Part shown: positions 1-5,176 of the stretch, piece by piece
Layout: the number at the start of each line of letters is the position of its first letter
Numbering within the stretch: the first letter of the stretch is position 1
From: Phenylobacterium sp.
GTDB taxonomy: Bacteria; Pseudomonadota; Alphaproteobacteria; Caulobacterales; Caulobacteraceae
Length of the DNA: 10,824 bases
Assembly: GCA_028290925.1 (NCBI GenBank)
Contig: JAQGIX010000164.1
Location: 1-10,824, forward strand
Reading direction: 5' to 3'
Made by a program: the position numbers and the translations under genes
Notes under the pieces: model-generated
The model's input: the letters and a program-made list of their open reading frames with translations, nothing else
Told to the model about the DNA's origin: nothing
Database searches by the model: none

Positions 1-484
1 CAACGAGATCGACATCGGCGACTACCGCACCTTCTGCAAGCTCGACCCGCCGCTGCGCAGCGAGGACGACCGCCAGGCGGTGATCGAGGCGGTGGCCTCG
101 GGCCTGATCCAGATCGTCGTCTCGGCCCATGCGCCGGCCCCACCCGAGGACAAGCGCCTGCCCTATGACGAGGCCGCGCCGGGCGCGGTTGGGCTGGAAA
201 CGCTGCTGCCGGCCCTGCTGGCCTTCCACCACGAGGGCCGCATCCCGCTGATCCACCTGATCCGGGCGGTGACCTGCGCCCCGGCCGAGCTGCTGGGGCT
301 GCCGTCCGGCCGCCTGGCCAAGGGCGCGCCCGCCGACCTGGTGCTGTGCAATCCCGATACGCCGATCATCATCGACGCCGACAAGCTGACCTCGAAGTCG
401 AAGAACTCGCCGTTCGACGGGCGGCGGCTGCAGGGCAAGGTGCTGATGACCGTGGCCGACGGGCGGGTGGTCTATCGAGCCTAG
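1..484 (+). CDS. pyrC: Dihydroorotase-like protein, C-terminal part (PyrC/PyrX type), 5' end outside the window
   Basis: This is the last ~160 codons of an amidohydrolase-fold protein of the dihydroorotase family; the first complete codon is at position 2 and the TAG stop at 482-484. Active members cyclise carbamoyl-aspartate to dihydroorotate in pyrimidine synthesis. Visible family marks are the NPPLR-like segment (LDPPLRSEDDR, about 44-76), a GAVGLETLLPALL helix, and the closing GRLAKGAPADLVL and KSKNSPFDGR...GKVLMTVADG stretches typical of the C-terminal strand region. The usual DHAPH signature, which carries the catalytic Asp, reads S-A-H-A-P-A here (122-139). Both the Asp and the last His are therefore absent. 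In several alphaproteobacteria such homologues sit behind pyrB and are annotated pyrX, a non-catalytic partner of aspartate carbamoyltransferase. That role is plausible here, but the metal-binding half lies outside the window. The family call is secure; the choice between active and inactive form is open. Confidence 0.88.
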   Translation, partial: NEIDIGDYRTFCKLDPPLRSEDDRQAVIEAVASGLIQIVVSAHAPAPPEDKRLPYDEAAPGAVGLETLLPALLAFHHEGRIPLIHLIRAVTCAPAELLGLPSGRLAKGAPADLVLCNPDTPIIIDADKLTSKSKNSPFDGRRLQGKVLMTVADGRVVYRA

Positions 485-487
485 GCC

Positions 488-1960
488 TCAGTCTGCCGCC
501 AGCGTCCGGGCGATGAGGTCGTAGAAGGCCTGGGCGAAGGCCTGCGGGCGGCCCAGCGGATGGGCGAGGATCCGCTCCCGCGCCGTGCGGCGCAGCTCCG
601 CGATGCGGCCCGGATCGCGGGCGAGGCCAACCGCGATGCGCTCGTAGTCCTCGATGGTGGTCGCCCCCAGGCCGGCCAGCCCCACGTTGTTGAGGATCGA
701 CCAGCTCATCCGCTCGAACATCGCCTCACCGGCCAGGCTGACGGTGGGGACGCCCATCCAGAGCGCCTCGCAGGTCGTGGTGCCGCCGGTCACCGGGAAG
801 GTGTCGAGGGCGATGTCCATCTCGCCGTAGAGCGCCCGCACCGCGCCGCGGATCGGGCGGAAATCGAGCCGCTCGACGCCCACACCCTCTTCGGCGAAAT
901 GGCGGGCGATCGACTCACGGAACGACGGCGCGCCGGCCTCGGGCCGCACGATCATGAACCGCGAGCCGGGCACGGCGGCGACCACCCGCGCCCAGGTCCG
1001 CAAGAGCCGCGGATTGAACTTGTAGGGGTCGTTGGCCGTGCCGAAGGTGATCCGGCCGGTGCGCTGCACCGGCGCCACCGGCTGGAGCGCCGGCTCCGGC
1101 TGGAAGGCCGCCGGGGCCATGGCCACCCAGCTCGCCGGCATCAGCAATGGGGACTCCAGCAGCATCTCGCGGCGCGGTGGGACGAGGTAGGGATCGGCGA
1201 TCAGGTGGTCTATCGCGGCCAGGCCGAGGGAGTGGGGATAGCCGAGCCAGCTCGCCTGCCTGGCCGCGGGCCGATAGGCCAGCACGCCCGGCCGGTTGCC
1301 CGGCGTCGGACCGCCCAACTCGACCAGCAGGTCGAGGTCGTCCGCGGCGATCAGCTGAGCGGCGGCACGGTCGTCCGGCGGCAGGATGCGGAAGGCGGCG
1401 CAGCGGGTGGCGGTCCACTGTTGCGCCACGTCCGGCGCCCCGCGGAAGGACGAGTAGCCATAGAGCTCGAAGCGCGGATCCAGGTGCTGGAAGAGCGGCT
1501 GGGCGAAGTAGGCCACCACGTGATGGCGCAGGTCCGATGAGAGGAAGCCGAGCCGCAGCGGCCCGCCTGACGCGCGGCCTGGCGGGCGAACGATGGGGCG
1601 CGCCGCCGCGCGTGCTTCCAGGCCCTCGCCCCAGAGCCGGTGCAGGCCGAGCAGCTCCAGGCGGTCGGCCTCGGTCTCGACCCGGGAGAACAGCTGCAGG
1701 AGCTGACCGCCGTCGTCGTTCAGCGCGCACCACCGGCCAAGCTGCCGCAGGTCGCCCAGGGAGACCGCCTGATCGTAGAGGCCCGCGCGCCAGAGGATCT
1801 TGGCCGCCGCCGGCTTCGCGGCGTCCGGCAGGCTAGGCAGCAGCCGCAGGATCAGATCGGCGGCATCCTGGAGATGGGCGCCTTCGTCCTGGTCCTGCAG
1901 GGCCGCCAAACGCCGCGCATGGGCCACCGCCGCTTCAACGCTGTCGAAAACCAAGCCCAC
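488..1960 (-). CDS. GT41-family glycosyltransferase (O-GlcNAc transferase/SPINDLY-like), no clear TPR repeats
   Basis: This 490-residue protein has the C-terminal catalytic region of the O-linked glycosyltransferase family (GT41). Members transfer a sugar from a nucleotide donor to Ser/Thr of proteins. The first Rossmann half begins near residue 135 with LRLGFLSSDLRHH, where His147 lines up with the conserved OGT histidine. The second half starts near 303 with ITFGTANDPYKFNP, where Lys314 matches the donor-phosphate lysine. It continues to LDTFPVTGGTTTCEALWMGVP (about 385-405), the nucleotide-sugar-binding signature. Residues 1-120 are helical and Ala/Leu-rich but show no clear tandem TPR pattern, which is unusual because TPRs normally present the substrate. 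The start is GTG with GAGAGG a few bases upstream. The gene ends 3 bp from the convergent dihydroorotase-like gene and lies 83 bp downstream of the cupin gene. In Caulobacter a TPR-containing relative, FlmG, glycosylates flagellin; the substrate here cannot be read from the sequence. A cytoplasmic location is inferred, since no signal or membrane segment is visible. Confidence 0.88.
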   Translation of the reverse strand: MGLVFDSVEAAVAHARRLAALQDQDEGAHLQDAADLILRLLPSLPDAAKPAAAKILWRAGLYDQAVSLGDLRQLGRWCALNDDGGQLLQLFSRVETEADRLELLGLHRLWGEGLEARAAARPIVRPPGRASGGPLRLGFLSSDLRHHVVAYFAQPLFQHLDPRFELYGYSSFRGAPDVAQQWTATRCAAFRILPPDDRAAAQLIAADDLDLLVELGGPTPGNRPGVLAYRPAARQASWLGYPHSLGLAAIDHLIADPYLVPPRREMLLESPLLMPASWVAMAPAAFQPEPALQPVAPVQRTGRITFGTANDPYKFNPRLLRTWARVVAAVPGSRFMIVRPEAGAPSFRESIARHFAEEGVGVERLDFRPIRGAVRALYGEMDIALDTFPVTGGTTTCEALWMGVPTVSLAGEAMFERMSWSILNNVGLAGLGATTIEDYERIAVGLARDPGRIAELRRTARERILAHPLGRPQAFAQAFYDLIARTLAAD

Positions 1961-2043
1961 GCGCCCTCTCGCGCCGGAGCGGTGCGCCCGCGCTCCGCGC
2001 CAATATCGTCAAATGTCGGCCAGGCGCCAGCCGCGCCGGCGGC
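1961..2043 (-). other. Short leader between the cupin gene and the glycosyltransferase gene, with a GC hairpin
   Basis: These 83 bases separate two minus-strand genes. They hold a perfect 7-bp inverted repeat (1975-1981 with 1991-1997, 9-base loop) with no T run, so it is not a convincing intrinsic terminator. On the minus strand a TTGACG (around 2010) resembles a -35 element, but no matching -10 hexamer is visible. The glycosyltransferase gene may be read through from the cupin gene or may have its own weak promoter; the sequence does not decide. Confidence 0.3.
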
Positions 2044-2418
2044 TTAGTCGCCGGTCGGCACGACGCCAGCCCTCTCGACCATCAGCACCACCACCCGGCC
2101 GCGGGCGTGGGGAAGGTGCATGACGCCCTTGGGCACGGTGAACGCCTGGTTCGGCCCGAGGCTTACGGTGCGATCCTCGAGCTCGATGTCGAGCCGCCCC
2201 TCGAGCACCAGGAAGAACTCGTCCTCCTCGTCGTGCTTGTGCCAGTGGAAATCACCCTCCAGCACGCCCAGCCGCACCACCGCGTCATTGACCGCGCAGA
2301 GGGTGCGGTTCCACCAGGGCGTCTGGGCGCGGCCCACCGCGGCCACGTCGAACTGTTCGCCGGGCTCGAACATCACCCCGTCCGTGGCGATGTCATAGCG
2401 GTCCCTGAGCTTGTCCAT
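2044..2418 (-). CDS. Small single-domain cupin protein
   Basis: This is a 124-residue protein with one cupin beta-barrel. Motif 1 is clear: His60-x-His62-x4-Glu67-x6-Gly74, in the run H-W-H-K-H-D-E-E-D-E. Motif 2 is PKGVMH (96-101), supplying His101. These three histidines and one glutamate are the usual metal ligands of metal-binding cupins. The reaction is unknown; small cupins of this type are often annotated only as cupin-domain proteins, and the family spans isomerases, dioxygenases and sensors. An upstream extension of the frame is possible, but the ATG at 2416-2418 is preceded by GGAGGA at good spacing and gives the natural protein length, so I take it as the start. The longer frame would run through the divergent ArsR gene. 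It is transcribed away from that regulator across 57 bp, an arrangement that suggests the regulator controls it. No signal peptide is visible, so it is probably cytoplasmic. Confidence 0.85.
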   Translation of the reverse strand: MDKLRDRYDIATDGVMFEPGEQFDVAAVGRAQTPWWNRTLCAVNDAVVRLGVLEGDFHWHKHDEEDEFFLVLEGRLDIELEDRTVSLGPNQAFTVPKGVMHLPHARGRVVVLMVERAGVVPTGD

Positions 2419-2448
2419 CTGGCGTCCTCCGGGTAGAGCCTGGAAGGT

Positions 2449-2476
2449 ACAGTATCGGGACTTAGCCAACTGGCAA
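2449..2476 (-). promoter_or_regulatory. Candidate promoter and palindromic operator between the cupin and ArsR genes
   Basis: On the minus strand TTGCCA (2471-2476, five of six matches to the -35 consensus) is followed after 16 bases by TACTGT (2449-2454, a weak -10), pointing at the cupin gene. The perfect palindrome GCCA-AC-TGGC (2465-2474) lies in the spacer and -35 and abuts the ATG of the divergent ArsR gene. A repressor bound there could shut off both genes. This is inferred from position only; the palindrome is short and could be chance in GC-rich DNA. Confidence 0.35.
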
Positions 2477-2778
2477 TGTCTATCGTCGAGCCCCTCAAGG
2501 CGCTGGGCAATGCGCGCCGGCTGCAGATCCTGGAGTGGCTGAAGGATCCCCGCGCCCATTTCCGCCCGCAGGTGGATGGCGACCTCGTGGACGATGGGGT
2601 CTGTGGACTGCTGATCGCCGAGAAGCTGGGCGTCAGCCAGCCGACGCTCTCCGAGCACATGCGCATCCTGGTGCAGGCCGACCTCGTCACGCCGAAGCGC
2701 ATCAAGCAATGGACCTTCTACCGACGCAACGAAGCCAGGATCGCCGCGGTCAAGGCCGCCCTCTCCGCCGGGCTCTAG
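2476..2778 (+). CDS. ArsR-family winged-helix transcriptional regulator
   Basis: This is a 100-residue DNA-binding protein of the ArsR/SmtB fold. It opens with EPLKALGNARRLQILEWL (5-22), the characteristic first helix pair. The helix-turn-helix is at about 44-66, with recognition helix S-Q-P-T-L-S-E-H-M, followed by the wing (PKRIKQWTFYRRN, 73-85). The paired-Cys metal site of classical metal sensors (the CVC motif) is not present; only Cys43 is there, so metal sensing is not supported. A longer loop (about 26-42, AHFRPQVDGDLVDDG) precedes the HTH. The only ATG in frame is at 2476, and an in-frame TAG at 2434 limits any extension. No good ribosome-binding site precedes it, so it may be leaderless or weakly translated. 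It is divergent from the cupin gene, with a palindrome next to its start, which suggests autoregulation and control of the cupin gene. The effector is unknown. Confidence 0.88.
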   Translation: MSIVEPLKALGNARRLQILEWLKDPRAHFRPQVDGDLVDDGVCGLLIAEKLGVSQPTLSEHMRILVQADLVTPKRIKQWTFYRRNEARIAAVKAALSAGL

Positions 2779-2798
2779 CGGTCAGACGAGCTTTCGGG

Positions 2799-2830
2799 GG
2801 CGTGACGCCATTGCAAGCTGCGGCTAGAAT
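2799..2830 (+). promoter_or_regulatory. Candidate sigma-70-type promoter for plsY-dprA, overlapping a small hairpin
   Basis: GTGACG (2802-2807, four of six to TTGACA) and TAGAAT (2825-2830, five of six to TATAAT) are 17 bases apart, about 24 bp before the plsY start. A small perfect hairpin, GGCG-TGA-CGCC (2799-2809), overlaps the -35 and is nested in a wider AGCTT/AAGCT pair (2789-2793, 2815-2819). It could be the end of the ArsR transcript or an operator. This promoter would restart transcription of the housekeeping genes after the minus-strand block. Confidence 0.45.
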
Positions 2831-2854
2831 CCAAGGCGAACGGGAGGGGCGTCA

Positions 2855-3496
2855 ATGTTCCAGGGCTTGAGTATCATCCAGATCGCGCTGGCGGTGGCCG
2901 GCGGCTACCTGCTGGGCTCCATCCCCTTCGGCGTCATCGCCACCAGGCTCGGCGGCGCGCAGGACCTGCGGACCATCGGCTCGGGCAGTATCGGGGCGAC
3001 CAATGTGCTGCGCACCGGCCGCAAGGACCTGGCGGCGATCACATTGCTGGGCGACGGCGGCAAGGGCGCGGTTGCGGTGCTGATCGCCTGGCTGGCCACC
3101 CGGGACGCGACGGACCAGGCCCAGGCGGTGCTGACCGCGCTGGCCGGCGGCGCGGCCTTCCTCGGCCACCTGTTCCCGGTCTGGCTCGGGTTCAAGGGGG
3201 GCAAGGGGGTGGCGACCTTCTTCGGGACGCTGCTGGCGGCGGCCTGGCCGGTGGGCCTGCTGGCCGGGGCGAGCTGGATCGTCATGGCCTTGCTGTTCCG
3301 CATCTCCTCGCTGGCGGGGCTGACCGCCGTGGCGCTGGCGCCGGTCTATGTGTTCCTGGTCGGCCGACCCACGCCGATCGCCTACCTGGCGCTGTTCATG
3401 GCGATCCTGGTCTATGTGCGCCACACCCCCAACATCCGCCGGCTGCTGAAGGGCGAGGAGCCGCGCATCGGGAGCGAGAAGAAGGTCGCCGCGTGA
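2855..3496 (+). CDS. plsY: Glycerol-3-phosphate acyltransferase PlsY
   Basis: This is an integral inner-membrane enzyme of 213 residues that transfers the acyl group of acyl-phosphate (made by PlsX) to sn-glycerol-3-phosphate, giving lysophosphatidic acid, the first committed step of phospholipid synthesis. The three PlsY motifs are visible. Motif 1 is G-S-G-S-I-G-A-T-N at 42-50, followed by LRTGRKD. Motif 2 is the GHLFPVWLGFKGGKG stretch at 104-118. Motif 3 is RHTPNIRRLLKGEE at 189-202. Hydrophobic segments at about 5-27, 55-75, 85-105, 125-165 and 168-188 fit the usual five or more transmembrane helices. Residue 45 is Ser where most homologues I know have Asn. The ATG is preceded by GGGAGGGG at about six bases. 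It overlaps dprA by 4 bp, so the two are co-transcribed and probably translationally coupled. The length is normal for the family. Confidence 0.96.
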   Translation: MFQGLSIIQIALAVAGGYLLGSIPFGVIATRLGGAQDLRTIGSGSIGATNVLRTGRKDLAAITLLGDGGKGAVAVLIAWLATRDATDQAQAVLTALAGGAAFLGHLFPVWLGFKGGKGVATFFGTLLAAAWPVGLLAGASWIVMALLFRISSLAGLTAVALAPVYVFLVGRPTPIAYLALFMAILVYVRHTPNIRRLLKGEEPRIGSEKKVAA

Positions 3497-4590
3497 GCCG
3501 AGCCCTGTCGGCGGCCGAGCGCCGCGCATGGCTGAGGCTGGCGCGGACGGAGAACGTCGGCCCGGTGACCTTCCGCGAGCTGATCCGCCGCTACGGCGAC
3601 GCGGCCGCGGCGCTGGCCGCCCTGCCCGCCCTCGCCCAGCGCGGCGGGCGGGTGAACGGCATCCGGGTCCCCAGCGAAGCCGAGATCGACCAGGAGCTTG
3701 CGGCGGGCGAGGCGCTGGGCGCGCGGCTGCTGGCCGCCTGCGAGGCCGATTTCCCGCGCCTGCTCGCCGCCGTCGATCCGCCACCACCGGTGCTGTGGAC
3801 GCGCGGAAACCTGGACATCCTGCACCAACCCGGGGTCGCCATCGTCGGCGCGCGGGTGGCCTCGGCCGCCGGCCAGCGCTTCGCCCGCGGCCTGGCCGCC
3901 GACCTGGGCGAGGCCGGCTATGTCGCGGTCTCCGGGATGGCCCGCGGCATCGACGCGGCGGCGCACGAGGGCGCGCTGCCCCGGGGCACGGTGGCGGTGC
4001 TGGCGGGCGGCGTGGACGACGTCTACCCGCCGGAGCACGCAGCCCTCTATCAGCGCATCGTCGAGCACGGCTGCGTGGTCTCCGAGAACCAGCCCGGCCG
4101 CACGGCCGTCGCCCGCGATTTCCCGCGCCGCAACCGGATCATCTCCGGCCTGTCGCGGGCGGTCGTGGTGGTGGAGGCTGAGCTCCGGTCCGGCTCGCTG
4201 ATCACCGCGCGGCTGGCCGCCGAGCAGGGCCGCGAGGTGCTGGCCGTGCCGGGCTCGCCGCTGGACCCGCGCGCCAAGGGGACCAACGACCTGCTCCGCC
4301 AGGGCGCGGCGATCTGCGAGGGCGCCGAGGACGTGCTGCGCGCCCTGGAGGGCCTGCGCTCGCTCGGGGAGCCGCCGGCCGATCCGTTCCGGCCGGATGG
4401 CCCGGGTGGCGAAGCCGACGCCGCGCTTCGCGAGCGCGTCGCCGCCCTGCTCTCGCCCACCCCGGTCTCCCGCGACGAGCTGGTCCGCGCCACCGGCGCG
4501 CCGGCCCCCGCGGTGTTCGCCGCCCTGGTGGAATTGGCGCTGGCGGGCCGCGCCGAGCTCATGCCCGGCGGAATGGTGGCGACGGCCTGA
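3493..4590 (+). CDS. dprA: DNA-processing protein DprA (Smf)
   Basis: This 365-residue protein binds incoming single-stranded DNA and loads RecA during natural transformation; it is also widespread in bacteria not known to be competent. The domains run in order. An N-terminal helical SAM-like region (about 5-70) contains RTENVGPVTFRELIRRYG. A Rossmann-type DprA core follows, with VAIVGAR (115-121), S-G-M-A-R-G-I-D (147-154) plus His158, VLAGGVDDVYPPEH, the NRIISGLSRAVVVVEA segment, GSLITA (234-239), VPGSP (252-256) and KGTN (262-265). A C-terminal winged-helix domain lies at about 310-365 (ALRERVAALL...VFAALVELALAGRAELMPGG). The start is GTG inside the GTGA overlap with the plsY stop, with GAAGAAGG just upstream. 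Start, overlap and full-length domain set all agree. It is probably in the same transcript as plsY. Confidence 0.96.
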   Translation: MSRALSAAERRAWLRLARTENVGPVTFRELIRRYGDAAAALAALPALAQRGGRVNGIRVPSEAEIDQELAAGEALGARLLAACEADFPRLLAAVDPPPPVLWTRGNLDILHQPGVAIVGARVASAAGQRFARGLAADLGEAGYVAVSGMARGIDAAAHEGALPRGTVAVLAGGVDDVYPPEHAALYQRIVEHGCVVSENQPGRTAVARDFPRRNRIISGLSRAVVVVEAELRSGSLITARLAAEQGREVLAVPGSPLDPRAKGTNDLLRQGAAICEGAEDVLRALEGLRSLGEPPADPFRPDGPGGEADAALRERVAALLSPTPVSRDELVRATGAPAPAVFAALVELALAGRAELMPGGMVATA

Positions 4591-4674
4591 CGCAGGCCCC
4601 GTCACAGGCTCGAAACATCGGCGCAACGGTGGGCGCCTAGGATGCCGCCGGGACAATCCACGAGAAGGCCCCCC

Positions 4675-4959
4675 ATGAAACTCAGCCTATTGGTCACCCT
4701 CGCCGCGCTGGCCGCCGGCGGATCCGCCCTCGCCCAGGAGCCCGGCCCGGGCGGCGGCGGCGGTCTGTCGCCGGAAGTACGCGCCGCGCGCGAGGCCGTG
4801 CGCACCGCCTGCGCGGCGGACTTCAAGACGTTCTGCGACGGCAAGCAGGGCCGCGAGATGATGATGTGCCTGCGCGACAACGCCGACAAGACGAGCCAGC
4901 CGTGCAAGGACGCCATGGCCAAGATGCCGGCCCGCCAGCCGCGGCCGCCGGCCGGCTGA
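4675..4959 (+). CDS. Small secreted four-cysteine protein (cysteine-rich repeat type)
   Basis: This is a 94-residue protein of unknown function. Residues 1-20 (MKLSLLVTLAALAAGGSALA) form a typical Sec signal peptide with an A-L-A cleavage site before Gln-Glu, so export to the periplasm or beyond is expected. A Gly/Pro linker follows. Then comes one module with the spacing C-x7-C-x11-C-x10-C (ACAADFKTFC...MMCLRDN...PCKDAM), resembling the cysteine-rich repeat found in multiple copies in Golgi apparatus protein 1/FGFR-binding proteins and as single copies in many proteobacterial exported proteins. Two disulphides are likely. The start could be extended 11 codons to an ATG at 4642, but the ATG at 4675 has GAGAAGG six bases upstream and begins the signal peptide, so it is chosen. 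It lies 84 bp after dprA and before a strong terminator-like hairpin. Confidence 0.8.
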   Translation: MKLSLLVTLAALAAGGSALAQEPGPGGGGGLSPEVRAAREAVRTACAADFKTFCDGKQGREMMMCLRDNADKTSQPCKDAMAKMPARQPRPPAG

Positions 4960-4997
4960 TCGCCTGACGTCCCATCTATTGTTGGGATCTGTTTGTT

Positions 4998-5028
4998 GGG
5001 CCGGCGGCCGCGAGGGTCGCCGGCCTTT
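4998..5028 (+). terminator. Rho-independent-type terminator after the small secreted protein gene
   Basis: GGCCGGCG (4999-5006) pairs perfectly with CGCCGGCC (5018-5025). The stem can extend inward with a G-U and two G-C pairs to leave a five-base loop, and it is followed by TTT (5026-5028). It is 40 bp past the stop of the secreted protein gene on the same strand. The T run is short, but the stem is very stable. It probably separates the plsY-dprA-secreted-protein unit from topA. Confidence 0.6.
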
Positions 5029-5052
5029 CCAGACCGGCCGCCCGAAAATTTA

Positions 5053-5069
5053 GAGCCCCTAAGGGGCTC
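5053..5069. repeat. Perfect short inverted repeat in the topA leader
   Basis: GAGCCCC-TAA-GGGGCTC is a perfect 7-bp stem with a three-base loop (8-bp arms around one base if the T and A pair). On the minus strand the stem is followed by TAAATTTT, so it looks like a terminator for transcripts travelling leftward. No minus-strand gene ends here. It could instead be an operator or a structured part of a topA leader RNA. Confidence 0.45.
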
Positions 5070-5093
5070 CCCAGGCGCCGCGCTGAACGGGCG

Positions 5094-5099
5094 TTGACA
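5094..5099 (+). promoter_or_regulatory. Possible -35 element of a topA promoter
   Basis: A perfect TTGACA lies 78 bp upstream of the topA ATG, after the terminator-like hairpin, where a promoter is needed. The expected -10 position (around 5117-5122) reads CCACCT and does not match. Only half of a promoter is visible, so the assignment is tentative. Confidence 0.3.
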
Positions 5100-5137
5100 G
5101 CCCCGGGGGGCCACCCCCACCTTCCCGGCTCTTTTTC

Positions 5138-5153
5138 GGCCGGCCCTCCGGCC
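5138..5153 (+). repeat. GC hairpin next to the topA translation start
   Basis: GGCCGG-CCCT-CCGGCC is a perfect 6-bp stem with a four-base loop, preceded by a CTTTTT run and followed directly by CCCCAAGGA, the only Shine-Dalgarno-like stretch before topA. It could affect ribosome access. Hairpins of this size are common in GC-rich DNA, so the role is unproven. Confidence 0.3.
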
Positions 5154-5176
5154 CCAAGGACCAGATCACCCCCAGT

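Noticed and set aside
560..1540. 326-codon + strand frame over the glycosyltransferase gene
   Set aside because: The minus strand codes a GT41 protein with intact signatures; this frame has no domain features.
2419..2709. Upstream extension of the cupin frame to 221 codons
   Set aside because: It would run antisense through the ArsR gene. The ATG at 2418 has GGAGGA in front and gives a complete cupin.
2811..2830. TTGCAA and TAGAAT read as a promoter pair
   Set aside because: Only 8 bases separate them, too few for a sigma-70 promoter; the GTGACG at 17 bp is the better partner.
2852..3787. 311-codon open frame antisense to plsY and dprA
   Set aside because: It spans two well-supported genes on the other strand and has an Arg/Gln-rich composition.
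3412..4656. 414-codon open frame antisense to dprA
   Set aside because: It is a shadow of dprA, with an Arg/Gly/His/Gln-rich product and no motif.
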